From Perilla frutescens (lineage: Eukaryota > Streptophyta > Magnoliopsida > Lamiales > Lamiaceae): a stretch of DNA of 64,000 nt. Position 1 is the first letter of the stretch; each line of letters begins with the position of its first letter. Shown here in pieces: positions 1 to 12,719 of this stretch. The translations under genes and the position numbers were made by a program. The notes under the pieces were generated by a model, which saw nothing but the letters and a program-made list of their open reading frames with translations, searched no databases and had not been told where the DNA came from. Where the stretch lies: assembly GCA_026008535.1 (NCBI GenBank), contig BRKX01000002.1, positions 71,197,380 through 71,261,379 on the forward strand, given 5' to 3'.

Positions 1-29
1 TGAATTATGATCTAATAAATTATTTTCAG

Positions 30-3000
30 GATATTGAGGCCAATAATCGGAAGGTTGAATTTTATGATAGGAATCGCAAATTTCAAACCACGAGATGGAA
101 GAATTTAAGAGTTGGTGATCTTGTAAAAGTTTGCAAGGATGAATATTTTCCTGCAGATCTGCTGCTTCTTTCATCGAGTTATGAGGATGGAATTTGTTAC
201 GTTGAAACAACAAATTTAGATGGGGAGACTAATCTAAAGGTGAAGCATGCTTTAGAAGTTACATCCTCCCTGCACGAGGATGCTTCCTTTGAGAACTTCA
301 AAGCAGTTATCAAGTGTGAGGATGCAAATGAGGATCTTTATTCTTTTGTTGGAACTCTTTACTTTAACGGTGAGCAGTATCCCGTTTCTCTGCTACAGCT
401 TCTCGTAAGAGATTCTAAATTACGAAATACTGAGTATGTCTATGGTGTGGTTGTTTTCACGGGTCATGATACTAAAGCTATGCAGAATGCAACGCAGCCT
501 CCTTCTAAAAGGAGTAAGATTGAGAGAAAGATGGATAAAATAGTATGTGTCCTTTTTAGTCTGTTAGTGTTGGTATCTTTTATTGGGTCATTCTTCTTTG
601 GAATCACTACTAAGAAAGACATAGACGATGATGGGAATTTAAGGAGTTGGTATCTCAGACCAGACCAGACAACTGTGTTCTTCGACCCAAAGAGATCAGC
701 TCTCGCTGCATTTTTACATTTCTTGACTGGGCTTATGTTGTATGGATATTTGATACCCATATCCTTGTATGTATCTATTGAGATGGTTAAATTCTTGCAA
801 GTTATATTCATTAATCAGGATAGAGATATGTATTATGAGGAAACAGATAAACCAGCTAGCGCAAAGACATCAAATTTGAATGAGGATCTTGGCCTGGTAG
901 ATACTATTCTTTCTGACAAAACTGGTACTCTGACATGCAACTCCATGGAATTTGTCAAATGCTCGATAGCTGGAATAGCTTATGGCCGTGGTATGACAGA
1001 AGTAGAGAGAGCACTTGCTAAGAGAAAAGGGGATGCACTTGATGACTCTGAAGTCACTTCATCTAGCGTGCAGAGTGATGATGGCATGGCGTCGGGAAAA
1101 TCAGTTAAAGGTTTCAACTTTCACGATGATCGAATTATGAATGGTCAATGGGTTAATGAGCCTCATGCAGATATGATCCAGAAGTTCTTTCGAGTGTTGG
1201 CGCTCTGCCATACAGCCATTCCTGAGGTCAATCAGGAAACAAAGGAAATCCTCTATGAAGCTGAGTCGCCAGATGAAGCTGCCTTCGTCATTTCTGCAAG
1301 GGAGCTTGGTTTCGAATTATTTGAAAGAACACAGACTCACATCACTTTGCATGAATTAGATCATGAAAGTAACCAAAAAGTCAACAGGTGAAATCTCTAT
1401 GAATCTTCATGTCTTCTTTTTGGGAATTCTTTTGTTATGCTTTCCTAGAACTTTGAGATGTTTGTGATGTTATCTTTTCCAGACCATATACGCTTCTGCA
1501 CGTGTTGGAGTTTAGTAGTAGTCGGAGAAGAATGTCGGTGATTGTAAGAAATGTTGAAAACCAGTTGCTGCTTCTTTCCAAGGGCTCTGACAGGTTCCTT
1601 TCTCTAAGGATGCTGATCTGCTAAAAGTGTCTTGTTTGTAATTAGTGTGAACTGAGTCTTTACTTTCTTTCTTTGCTCGTAAATTTCGTATTTTCATGCA
1701 GTGTAATGCTTGAAAGGCTTTCAAAAAAATCACAAGATTATGTAGCCGTCACAATGGATCATATAAAAAGATATGCTGAAGCAGGCTTACGAACTTTAGC
1801 AGTTGCATACCGTGAGCTTAGCAAAGAAGAATTCAGTTTGTGGGAAAAAGAGTTTGTGGATGCCAAGACAACCATACATGCTGATAGAGATGCATTGGTT
1901 GAGGCAGCCGCTGATAAGATCGAAAGGGACTTAATTCTCCTCGGTGCTACAGCTGTCGAGGACAAACTCCAAAAAGGGGTCAGTCTCCAACTTGCATTTT
2001 CTTTCACTTGTTCTTCGATATAGTCTTCGTGTCTTGTTCACAATGAAGTGAATGCTCCTCCTCTAGATGTATCCATTCTTGATATTCTTACTTGTATGTG
2101 CTGTCCAGGTTCCCGAGTGCATTGAAAAGCTTGAAGATGCTGGAATCAAGATTTGGATAATAACAGGTGACAAGATGGAGACAGCCATAAACATCGGGTA
2201 AGAGTAACCACATGGTTGCTTTAATCGTTTGCTGCTTCTCTTCATGGACGCAGTTCTTTGTCGCTGCAGCCATAAAAGCACTACCATATTTTATGTAGGT
2301 ATGCTTGCAGCTTACTGCGAGAGGACATGAAGCAAATTGTGATTACTTTAGACTCTCCAGAAATAAGCGAGCTAGAAAAAAAAGGAGACAAGGAGGCTGT
2401 TGCAGAGGTAATGGTCCTAAATATCCATATCTGCTATTGAAGTATGCTTTTTAACTGGTCTGAACGTGTTAGGCTTCAAGTGCAAGCATAACAGATCAAA
2501 TCAGACGAGGAAAGTTGGTACTGAGCTCATCTGAAGGACGCTCTCTTTCCTTTGGTTTGATAATCGATGGCAAGTCGCTGTCTTTTGCTCTGAGCAATAA
2601 TCTGGACGGCGCATTTTTGAGTCTTGCAACTAGTTGTGCCTCTGTTATATGCTGCCGGACAACGCCTAAACAGAAAGCTCTTGTACGTGTTATCTCCACG
2701 GTTCTCATAAATATGTATATATATTGAATTTTTCCTTGCTCTTCTGAATTTAAAATTTACTAGAATCAAATAATGCAATGGCTCTGTTGAAGATATTCAG
2801 GTTACAAGATTGGTTAAAAAGGGTACTGGCCAGACGACCTTAGCAATTGGCGATGGGGCAAATGATGTTGGCATGCTTCAAGAAGCTGATATCGGGGTTG
2901 GCATCAGCGGCGTGGAAGGAATGCAGGTAATCTCAGCTTCCGATTTATGTCACTGTCACCTTTTATTATGGGAAATGACATATTTCAGTCTCAGTATCTT

Positions 3001-4444
3001 GTACTTGCTGCTTGTCTGTTTGCGTTTTACTCTCGTATATCTGTTCCTATATCTCCACGATTCTTCTGTAAGACTATTCAGATGCTAGTTGGGGATGTAC
3101 TACCGCTTTTTAATCACGTGTTTCATAACTTGATGCATTAGTTTGACTTTTATTTAGGCTGCAATGTCGAGTGATTTTACCATAGCGCAGTTCCGGTTTC
3201 TGGAACGCCTTTTGTTGGTCCATGGCCACTGGTGCTACAGACGAATATCTATGATGGTATATAATTGCTTCTCTGTTCCCTTCTTGTTAAAGATTTTTCA
3301 TTGATCACGTTGGAACACAAAACATTGTCTAGTAGACTAGTAGTTCGAGTGTTAGACAACATGCATGGCGATAATCTGATGGTCTTTCTTCTGTCATTCT
3401 GCTACAAATACAGGTATGCTATTTCTTTTATAAGAACATTGCATTCGGGTTCACTCTCTTCTGGTTCGAGGCTTATGCTTCCTTCTCCGGCCAAACTGCT
3501 TACAATGATTGGTATATGTCGTGCTACAACGTATTCTTTACTTCCCTCCCGGTGATCGCTCTCGGTGTTTTCGATCAGGATGTCTCTCCACGACTCTCTC
3601 TGAAGGTAACAACGAACCACGTCCAAAAAGTATAGGTTCTTCCCCTTTTCATACGGATTAAGAAAATGTATTTGACACATCTGAAAAGGTTAAATGGACG
3701 TACGTACAAATTCCCTACTATAACTAGTTTCAAAAATCACTAAATAAAAACGCTCCTTTACCAAAGAAATGGGACTATAATTTTGGAACGGACATAAAAA
3801 GGTTTATGGGATGGAGTATCTTTTACGTCTTACTTCGTTGTAAAATTAAGATAGAAATAATTTCACTTTGGTAAAATTTACAGTTTCCCGAGTTATACAA
3901 AGAGGGAATACAAGACATGCTCTTCAGCTGGACACGGATTCTTGGTTGGATACTAAACGGAATTATCTGTTCGGTTATCGTCTTCTTCTTCACGACAAGC
4001 TCGGCACTGCACCAAGCCTTCCGTGGAGATGGCCGTGTGCTCGACTTCGAAGTGCTCGGGGTCTACATGTACACCTGCGTGGTCTGGACAGTGAACTGCC
4101 AGATGGCGCTCTCGATCAACTACTTCACCTGGATCCAACACATGGTCATCTGGGGAAGCATCGCGTTCTGGTATGCTTTCTTGCTGATTTACGGTGCTTT
4201 CCCGCCTCAATTCTCGACGACGGCCTACCAGGTTTTTGTGGAGGCGTGCGGGCCGAGCCCGTTATTCTGGGTGGGGACGTTGCTCGTAGTCGTGTCGTGC
4301 CTGTTGCCGTACTTCTTGTACAGGTCCGTTCAGACCATTTTCTTTCCGATGCCCCACGACGAAATCCAAAGATGGCAAAGGCAAACCTCGGAGTCTGTTA
4401 GAACAGGTAAGTTGAAGGAGAAAGATACACTACTACGTAAATAG
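30..4444 (+). CDS. P4-type phospholipid-transporting ATPase (ALA family), 5' partial
   Basis: Ten exons are visible: 30-1387, 1483-1593, 1702-1978, 2109-2197, 2299-2407, 2473-2682, 2801-2926, 3158-3256, 3414-3605 and 3884-4444. They join in frame into about 1043 residues; the family usually has about 1200, so roughly 150-190 N-terminal residues lie before the window. Visible P4 marks are LDGETNLK in the actuator domain (about 216-239), the membrane motif PISLYVSIE (about 754-780), the phosphorylation motif DKTGTLT (915-935), ESPDEAA of the nucleotide-binding domain, TGDKMETAI, and the hinge GDGANDVGM in exon 7. The last exons hold the hydrophobic C-terminal membrane segments. P4 ATPases flip phospholipids to the cytosolic leaflet of plasma and endomembranes, with an ALIS/CDC50 beta subunit. 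Tail and loop wording suits the ALA8-12 clade of Arabidopsis, but the exact orthologue is not certain. The last intron (3606-3883) holds a decayed Stowaway-like piece near 3765-3825. Confidence 0.95.
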
Positions 4445-7281
4445 TGAGGTAATTATAAATCTTTGTTGATAATTTGCTGGGATTCAGTGCAAAATGGTGA
4501 AGCCCATGCACAGTTACAACTGATTGTAAGAGAGATTTGTTTGTATACAAGGTAGTTCTTTTTTCCAAAGATTTGTTTCGACTTTTGTGTACATGGGTGA
4601 AAAAGGGTGGTGGTCTCTCCGTAAATTTAACTCAATGTGCAATAACTGCAGAACTACATAGTAGAGGCAAATGACACTACTATGAATGTATTTTTGGGAT
4701 AAACTCTGTTTAATTAATTACTCGCAAACCACGTAGAAAAGGAGAATTGTACTAGGCAAATTAATTGGTGCGGCGAGCTCGACTTGCAAAGATTTGAACT
4801 CAGTTAATTATCTATGATATGTCCTAATAAGCTCACTTACTTTACCCTAAAATGAAATTTATGTAACATTTTGACACTAATCATATAATCTCGTGGACAA
4901 ATATGGGGGAGTTATAAAATGCTTATGAATCTATTTCTGCATCGAAGCACACAAATCCTCACCTACTTGCCTACTTCGTCATAGAATATATATTATTACT
5001 AGTACCTTGGTTACATTCTATGAGTCGTTTGCAACTCTCTTTGTATTTGCATTTATTATCTAGGTAATAAAAAATGAGAGTTTGACCTTGCTTTTGAGTG
5101 CTCGTGAAGGTAGAGAAAGTCATGATTACATGCCATATTTAATTTAATTTATTTTTTTGAATGGCACTAAAAAAATATAAAATGTGTTATGAATGAGTGC
5201 TATGTATAGTGACAAGAATCATATTATACACTCAATATATGTATTAATACATACATATATATATATATATATATATTATGAGAGATTCAAATATGATGAT
5301 GATAGGGATGATTTGCTATTTGATCGCCAAATGGATAATTACTATATAATGCATCTCTTGATATAATATCTAGCAATTCATTTTTCCACATTAAGTACTA
5401 ATTAATTAATCATTATTGGTTCTTAAAAAAAGGTACTAATCAAGTAATTAATAATCATTTGGTGACATACACATTTCAGACAATTATAATATTGGCTTCA
5501 TTATTTGTATATGTAACATTTTTTCTCTCAATTATTTTCTAAATGAAATAAAATATTTTGACCATTCTGCATGCTGCCGGCTCTAGAGTCCCTATCTCTC
5601 AAGTTCCGGTGAGCTGTTTGTTCTCCTAATTTTCTCTATTTAGCGACATATATAATAAACAAATATACCTATTTTTTATATAAAAAAATAAAATTGATTG
5701 GCTTTGTTGCATGTCAAACAAGTTATGAATAATTCTTCTAAAAAACTAATTAAAAAAAGCTAAATAAATTATATATTTTTTCTTGTTCCCCAAGCTCCGA
5801 CCTTCACTTTATTCTTCTGCTGATGTTTTAGTTGAATTATCAATTCTTTCTTTCTTTATGATATTTTTTTTTTCGAAAATAGGAAATAGTCATACGAAGA
5901 CAAAATTATTTTTCTTGTCAAAATAGAGGAAACTGGTGACACCACGCACGGACATGCAACATATTATAGTTAATAAACTAAGAGATCGATGTTTCAAAGA
6001 ATTTAAACCCATGGCCATAATTTTCTTCTATTTATGAATATGTTCTCTTCAATTTAACGGCATAACGCAAGAGATGTTGGGGGATAGTTTAAACCCATAA
6101 TTTTTGGATGAAATAATAATTTTACATTATTTTACTAACACTAATAAAAATAGAAAATATAACAAAGTTTGTAACAAGAATAATTAATCTACTTCAGCTA
6201 AATTTTTAATTTTGTTTTACTGCGGCATAAGATATTGAGATATATTTTATAGAAACACGTCGAGATGTTCTAGAAGTAAACTACGTACTTACCAAGAAAG
6301 CTACGTCTTGTTGCTGTTGGTATAATTTTGTGTATTTAATTTATTAATTGTCTTTCTAGAAAGTGTGCTATTTTTCCATATTATAGAAATTAAAGCCCAT
6401 CTTAATTAAGTTATATATACTCCATATATTTGATTACGGCGTAAGCTATAGATTTCAGTGGATTTTCAAATGATTAATTTTCATGCAATTTGCCAAACTT
6501 TATTCTCGAAGGCGGCTGGATTTATAGTCAAATTGGAATTGAATAGGTGACCTTGACTTTGGAAAATAATGTATATCTCTAATATAATTACCGTTTGTTA
6601 ACTAAAACTTTATTTTAACTTTATGCTTTTTTATATTAAAAAATAGTATATAATATTAATTTTAAAGTCAAGGGTGCACGTCCCAATAAATAATTATTTG
6701 GGCAAGAGATAAATGTAATATATATATATATATATATATATGATTTGGTTCAAATAAGAACGCATCTTTGAGTGAGAAATAGGAACTATTTACAGCCGTT
6801 AGATCTATTAAAATTAATGGTGCAAATTTAGATTGAGATTTAATATTTCTTTTTTAATTATAATTTTTTAATTAGATATGGATACTATAGTGGTTTGATA
6901 ATCCAATCCCACAATAATAGGTCAAATCATATCTACATTTATTTTTATTTCCTTATTTCTCTCTTCCAGTACAACGTGATTTTATGTTTTATTTTATAGA
7001 ATTTTTTTATTTGTTTTATCTTCTCTACGATTTATCGGGGTTTTTCATTTTTCAATTTCATTCACCATAATTTTATCACCTGGGAGAAGAATTCTCATTT
7101 GATCCTTACCCTATATACACACACACACTATTGTTATTCCCCTTCAAAATTATCTGTGGGACAGAATCTAAAAATAAGAAAAATTCACCAGATATTTGCA
7201 TATGTTTAGGGATAAAAGAGTACATCACATACAGAAACCAAAGAATCACATATTCACGGTTGTGATGATTAATTTGATAAA
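4445..7281. other. AT-rich intergenic DNA downstream of the flippase gene
   Basis: The 3' untranslated region of the flippase gene probably occupies the first few hundred bases. Beyond that I see AT-rich sequence with pure TA runs at about 5253-5277 and 6719-6741. A stretch starting at 6743 (ttggttcaaataagaac) resembles the end of a common plant repeat also hinted at near 20388, but no matching second end was found. No open frame here resembles a known protein. Confidence 0.5.
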
Positions 7282-7290
7282 ATAACAAAT

Positions 7291-8628
7291 GGATATTTCT
7301 ATTTATACCACTAATCTTTTATTATGCACCACATTTATTAAATACATTAAAATTTTTAATTTTTTTCTATCTTTTATACTTTATACACCAGACTCATTTT
7401 CAATTTTACTCACCAATTTAAAAAATCATCATTTTGAATCAATTAAAAAAAACAAAAAAAGAAAGAACGGAAAAATAGTTAGCTGCCGGTCAAGAGAGAA
7501 GACTCGATGCCTCTTTCGCCACCGTCATTGCCGAGAACTCCGACCAAGTCTTCTCTACCGTCGACAATTCCTCTCAACCATGAATTAACTTGCTATTGTA
7601 TCTTCTTCGTAATATGCCTTCAATCGATTGACGTCGGCAACAATGATGAAATCAGCACCGAAATCAAAGTCTTGTGGGTAAGGGTGGCTGGAAAAACAAG
7701 CAGCTCTTGAAGTCTTGCCGCCACACCTTTCTTGCTACCGGTTTTCCGATGAGGAGCTGGAAGTCGAAGTGGAAGAGGGCTTGCAGAAATGTGAAGGGAG
7801 AGGAGAGAGAAGTGGGCACACACCACACCAGATCTTCTATTATATTTCAAGTGTCATTTAATGTTCCAAGCCTTCACTCAAAAAAAAATAATTATTATTT
7901 TAAATTTTAATTTATCATGATTTAATTTAATTAAATTTTGTTATTTGGGGTTCATTTAGAACTGACAAATTTTAACACGACACGATAGTACGACACGAAT
8001 AAGTACGGAATTTACGGGTTAGTGCATAGTCTAAAATTTTAGCTAAAACTCAATTATTTAATTTAATTTTTATTTATTTAAATTAACTTTTTTTATATTT
8101 CAATTATAATTTTAATTTAATATGTACTATTAGTTATTTCATTTTGTGTCATTATCATGTTCCTATTTTTATCTGTCTCTATCATGACGTGTCGGCACGA
8201 TAACAAATCGTATTTTTCATGTTCGTTTTGTACATAGCGGATCGTGTTCGTGTTCGTGTCGAACAGATTCTTAATAGATCGTGTTCGTGTTTGGTCTAAT
8301 CATGTCATGTCATTATCGTGTCCTGTTAACGCCCGACATGCACGAATTGCCACCCCTACTCCTCTAGGTTCATCCATTCCCAATTAGAGTATATTAAAAA
8401 AAAGGTTATGGAATGTCAAATGTTGTAGAATTGGTAACAAATCGAGGATCTGCTCCGAGAAGTGAGGGGAAGAAACGGTGGGCTTTTCTTTCTTTTAAAC
8501 TGATTTTTAAATAAATGAAATATTTTTTAATTTAAAATGATATTTAAGTAAATTAGGAATAAATTATTTTTGAATTAAATTTAATAATGGTGTATAATGA
8601 AAATTTGATGTTGTATATAGCAACACCC
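7291..8628. mobile_element. Mutator-like element with gene-fragment-like cargo (element E)
   Basis: The left end (from 7291, ggatatttctattt) and the reverse complement of the right end (gggtgttgctatat, ending 8628) align without gaps over the first bases, and similarity continues for about 55 bp through a shared ATTAT-G/A-CACCA block. Flanks 7282-7290 (ataacaaat) and 8629-8637 (atacaaaat) agree at 7 of 9 positions, compatible with an aged 9-bp target duplication. The left end also resembles the left end of the element at 55731. The interior at about 7480-7830 is clearly more GC-rich than its surroundings and has codon-like texture, but I do not recognise a protein. A second repeat with repeated CACGAC/CGTGTTCG motifs (about 7970-8360) lies nested to its right. 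Confidence 0.55.
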
Positions 8629-8639
8629 ATACAAAATAT

Positions 8640-9025
8640 GAGTTCTATTGATTTAAGATTTGAAAATAGGTTAGCTATCAATTTGGAACATTAAATTGAA
8701 AATTGTCAATTTCGAACTTGTATGTTTGAAACAATATACTTATCAATTAAAGACAATAAAAAATATTTTGATTCTTTTTATTTTTAATTATTATTATAAT
8801 AATTTGCAATAAAAATTTCTTCATTAATTGTCTATTAAGTTTAATATTAAAAATGGTTAAACATTAAAAATCAAAATACATGATTTTCTTGTCTCTTACT
8901 AGACCAATAATAGTTTCAATCATTCCTCTTCTAAATTAATATATATTTTTTTATAGTTTAAGTCCCGAATTGATATATAGTTAACTAGCAATTGAGCCCT
9001 AAATTGACAAAAAAAATAATCCTAA
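8640..9025. repeat. Dispersed repeat, copy 1 (paired with 10125-10460)
   Basis: Several blocks recur in the same order at 10125-10460: aatttcttcattaattgtct versus aattcttcacgaattatcta, the block containing tttaatattaaaaatgg, and tagtttcaatcatt followed by ctaaatt. The two stretches look like old copies of one non-coding AT-rich repeat. Confidence 0.45.
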
Positions 9026-10124
9026 ACAATATAAGTAAGTTAGTTAAAAATAATAAGTAAAAATAAAATAGTGCTTATTGTATTACAATTTACAAGCATG
9101 AATCGAACTCCCATCATATATCACTCCATGGTTTAAATTTGCATCACTCTAATTTTCACAACACTTAAACTATATTCCCTAAAGAAAAAAAAAACATTTA
9201 AAGATCATAAGAAAATCACATTATCCGGTTGTATCTAGAACAAGCACGTTATATAATAGGATTTACATTTCATGGAAATAATGCAAACATCGTTAGTTTG
9301 GTGGGGTTAAAAATAAAAACGTGTTTAGAGTAAATCCCAATTCGTTGAAAAGGAATTATCCAAATGGAGTGGACTCCGTGGCCTAACAATTTATTTAATC
9401 ACGATTCTAGAAGCCCACGTGCAAATGTTAACTCACCACCTCAACTCAGCATGACTCTAACACGTAAATAAATATTTATTTATAGACTATAACAATATAT
9501 TTTAGTTACTCGTCACGTCAATAAACTACCATTACGAATATCAAGAAAATATTAAAGATATAACTCGCGCAACTCAACCTCTATTAAATAACCAACATGC
9601 AATTTACAGCTTCATCAACCAGCTCTTTGCCTCTTTTTTCGTATTGTTCTAGATTCTTTATTTTTATATTAACATAACAATTTAAAATATCGGAATTTTT
9701 CAATTAATTAGGAATTAAGTAGATAATATAAAATAAAATTATTGATTTAAAACAGTTATTTATTTATTTATTTATTTTATAAATGGTTTTTTCAAATCAA
9801 AATTCATGACTTCATTTTATGTATGATTCGATTGACATAGTGGATCACGTATATATGAGGTCTTTCGTATTTATGTATGGTGTTGGGTATCCGGATGAAC
9901 AAATTGGGGATTTCCATTCTACACAATCTACGTACATCTCCTTATACGATATTGTCTGTTATGGATGAGAGCCGCACACGATTTTACTTTTTTGAATTTT
10001 TCTAAAATGTCTCTTACTGAAAGAGACGCGACTTAATTACATCATGTTTCTATGATCTTCTCAATGTTTAATTGATATGAGATTTTGGTTGCATTTTTTT
10101 TTTTTACTTTTATCAATTTAGAGA
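9026..10124. other. AT-rich intergenic DNA
   Basis: No gene is seen. It contains a TTTA-repeat near 9757-9780. On the minus strand near 9090-9130 the text ggagttcgattcatg resembles a tRNA-type B box, a weak hint of an old SINE. Confidence 0.4.
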
Positions 10125-10460
10125 TTGAAAAATGCTAATCATCAATAAGGAATCTGAAAGGTATCACTATCAATTTAAATCTTCAATGATTGAAACTATC
10201 AATCTAAAACCTCTTAAGTCATGTATTTTTATTCTTTTTTTTTATATTATTTTCCAACGAGAGAAATTCTTCACGAATTATCTATTAAATTTAATAAGTA
10301 ATTTATTAAAAATAATGTAAGAATCAAAATAAATAATTTCATATGTCTTATATCGATAGTTTCAATCATTGATGTTCTAAATTTATAATTTTCATATTTT
10401 AGGCTCCAAATAGAAAGTTATCTTTCAAACTCTAAATTAATAAATTAAGTGATTTTTCTT
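10125..10460. repeat. Dispersed repeat, copy 2, with internal inverted arms
   Basis: The arms around 10175-10215 (tcaatgattgaaactatcaa) and 10345-10385 (tatcgatagtttcaatcattg) are near-perfect reverse complements, as in a MITE-like hairpin. It shares ordered blocks with 8640-9025. It has no coding capacity. Confidence 0.5.
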
Positions 10461-10959
10461 TCAAATTTTTTGATGTTGGTTACCATTACAATAATTTGAT
10501 GTATTGAAAAATAAATATAAAAAGGCTAATAATGATTAGATTAGAATAAGAATGTTTTCGTTGTTGATTTTTTTTTTTATTATTATTATTATAATAAATT
10601 GATGTTTTTTCCTAAATATTGTTTCCAAAATTAACTTAAATATGATCGAAACAATAATCTGGTCATTTTAGTTAATCAAGAAAATTATTGATAAATTGAC
10701 AATTTAAAAAGAACTAGCTAAAATCCATAAAACTTATAAAGATTTGTTCTTTTTATAACTATTATTAGGTCCAGTGGTCATAATATTGCAATTTGGTTTT
10801 TGCTCAAAAGGAAAAAAGCTAACTTACATAAGAAATAAATATTTGCAAGAAACACTTTTATAATAGAGGAGCACTTATGTGCACCACTTTTATTTGTGGC
10901 TATTTCCGCGCTTTGCAATTTTTTGCTTTTTTTATCTGATTTTTTTATTTTTGTTTTGT

Positions 10960-11600
10960 TACCCAAAATTTATATCCTAAAATAAAATTAATTAACCCTA
11001 AAATTAAGGTAGATTGATTTAATTTATTTGAAATAAATATGAATTTATATATATCTTAAAATGTAATTAATAAATCCTGAAAAACACAAAATAAACCCCT
11101 AAAAATTCTAAAAAACCATAAAAAACACAAAATAAATCCCTAAAAAATCCTAAAAAAATAAAATAAACCACAAAAGATACAAAATAATCCCCTAACCACC
11201 CCCCCCTAAAAAAAACTCTAAAAAATACAAAACAAATCCCTTACCCCCTCCAAAAAAAAAAAAAAAAACTAAAACATACAAAATAAACCCCTAAAAAACC
11301 TTGAACCTTAAAAAGCATGAACTCCAAAAAAACCCTGAATTCCTAAACTCTAAACATTAATTTAAATGTAAAAAAAATCACAATTTGAACTAAATAAACC
11401 AGTATAAGATAATTACTAGACGCCTTACTTTTTAATGATGTATATGATACTTTTAGATTTTGAGTAATACTTTTTAGTGTTGCAATTGATATTGATTTCG
11501 CAAAAAAAAAAAATTGCGTGTTGACCCGTATTGACCCGCGTTAAAACGGATTGATCCGCGAATTTACTCGATCCATCTCACATAAACCTTATTTGCACCT
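10960..11600 (-). repeat. Repeat family with C-run minisatellite (element F)
   Basis: Between about 11078 and 11345 an irregular unit recurs (aaaacacaaaataaacccct, with C-rich spacers). It is the reverse complement of the unit at 46945-47300. Both copies are flanked by ACCCG/CGGGT-rich sequence (here gttgacccgtattgacccgc near 11519) and by related AT-rich text containing the octamer atcctaaa or its complement. The two loci are therefore inverted copies of one repeat family, and this copy is more decayed. The outer borders are approximate. Confidence 0.5.
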
Positions 11601-11743
11601 TGTGCATGGAAATTTTTACCATTATAATATGGTTATTTCCACAAGGGGTAACTTTTTTTTAGGGAAGGGTAATTCTCTTATTGGTAAGTACAGTATTCAT
11701 TAATTATTTTGAGATTCCTTCATACTGCAGCGCCAACCCCGCG

Positions 11744-11750
11744 TATATAA
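11744..11750 (+). promoter_or_regulatory. TATA box of the DUF1645 gene
   Basis: TATATAA in a locally GC-rich context, about 175 bases before the start codon. It is followed by a CT-rich stretch (about 11765-11835), as is common in plant leaders. Transcription would start near 11775-11785. Confidence 0.6.
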
Positions 11751-11875
11751 GAAACCGCTCGATCGTCTCCTCCTCTACCACATGAGTATCTCTCATAAGT
11801 CATAACTGCTCTGTTTCTCTCTCTTTCTCTCATCATATACATACAAAGAGCTTATACATAAATACAAACACGCAT

Positions 11876-11900
11876 ACATATATATATATATATATATATA
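11876..11900 (+). repeat. TA microsatellite in the DUF1645 leader
   Basis: A run of about twelve TA units ends only 24 bases before the start codon at 11925 and so lies inside the predicted 5' untranslated region. Confidence 0.8.
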
Positions 11901-11924
11901 ACACAGTAATTTCACATTTATGCA

Positions 11925-12719
11925 ATGGAAAACGGAAGAGAAGATGCATATCCGTGCCCTAGCTTTAACAGCTATTCATCCGACAGATTAGCCGAAATTG
12001 CCGTGCAAGTCGCCACAGAGAAGAACGAAGACGACGAAGATTTTGAATTCTCATTGGTGTGCGAGGCTAAGGAGTTCTCAGCCGAGGAATTTGTCTACGA
12101 CGGCCAGCTCGGCCCGATTTTTCCAGTATTCAACCGCGATCTCCTGCTGAGCGACAACGGCGAACTCGGCGGCGCCGGCGGAAACGAACGATTCGCTTCG
12201 AGTATTCAAGTTCCGCTGAGTAAACTCTTCATCGAGGATCGCGACGGCGATAATCCTCCTTCGTGCTCGTCGTCGGAAGCCGATGAGCTGGAGAATATTC
12301 CGGCCGGCACTTACTGCGTCTGGCGGCCAAAGGCTGTCGATCAGCCGTCTCCGAGCCGGTGTAAGAAGAGCAAGTCCACCGGATCTGCGTCGAAGCGGTG
12401 GAAGTTTCGCGATTTGTTGCGGCGAAGCAATAGCGACGGCAAGGACAGTTTGGCCTTTCTGACGCCGAAGAACCGTGAAGAAAAATTATCACCAACAGAA
12501 ATCCCGAGAAAATCGAAGGGAAAAGGAGGCAGCGGCTCCGCCGTCGCCGCCGGATCCAGCACCGCGGTGGTTGCGCGTTCAGCGCACGAAGCGCTTTATG
12601 TACGGAACAGAGCGATGAATGAAGTCGATCGGAAGAAATCGTATCTACCTTACCGGCAAGACCTCGTAGGGTTCTTCGTGAACGTGAACGTTTTGAGTAA
12701 AGGTTTGCCACACTTCTAG
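11925..12719 (+). CDS. DUF1645 family protein
   Basis: One uninterrupted frame of 264 residues with no intron; the first ATG follows a TATA box and CT-rich leader. Family marks are a short conserved N-terminal block ending in FEFSLV (about residue 43), the middle motif GTYCVWRP (about 127-134), a basic RWKFRDLLRRSNSDGK segment (about 158-173), and the C-terminal PYRQDLVGFF-NVN block followed by a terminal hydrophobic/proline tail. A Ser/Lys-rich linker and a Gly/Ala-rich low-complexity piece separate the blocks. I see no signal peptide or membrane span. DUF1645 proteins are plant-specific; some are reported to respond to stress, but the biochemical role is unknown and I do not infer one. Its high GC contrasts sharply with the AT-rich flanks, which is normal for intronless plant genes. 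Confidence 0.92.
   Translation: MENGREDAYPCPSFNSYSSDRLAEIAVQVATEKNEDDEDFEFSLVCEAKEFSAEEFVYDGQLGPIFPVFNRDLLLSDNGELGGAGGNERFASSIQVPLSKLFIEDRDGDNPPSCSSSEADELENIPAGTYCVWRPKAVDQPSPSRCKKSKSTGSASKRWKFRDLLRRSNSDGKDSLAFLTPKNREEKLSPTEIPRKSKGKGGSGSAVAAGSSTAVVARSAHEALYVRNRAMNEVDRKKSYLPYRQDLVGFFVNVNVLSKGLPHF

Noticed and set aside
464..811. Minus-strand open frame of 115 codons
   Set aside because: It lies opposite the P4-ATPase exon with its DKTGT and PISL motifs and has no family resemblance; it is a shadow frame.
3700..3860. Intact Stowaway MITE in the last flippase intron
   Set aside because: Fragments such as gggactataattttggaacg and gggatggagtat are suggestive, but paired ends and TA borders could not be matched.
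4765..4850. tRNA gene
   Set aside because: A gttcaaatc-type B box is legible on the minus strand, but no cloverleaf could be drawn; at best it is an old SINE piece.
11078..11345. CRISPR-like or telomere-like repeat array
   Set aside because: The units vary in length and sequence, have no constant repeat/spacer structure, and do not match TTTAGGG repeats; they are an inverse copy of the minisatellite at 46945-47300.
12229..12711. Minus-strand frame of 160 codons
   Set aside because: It is antisense to the DUF1645 gene, with no promoter or homology; it arises from the gene's GC-rich composition.
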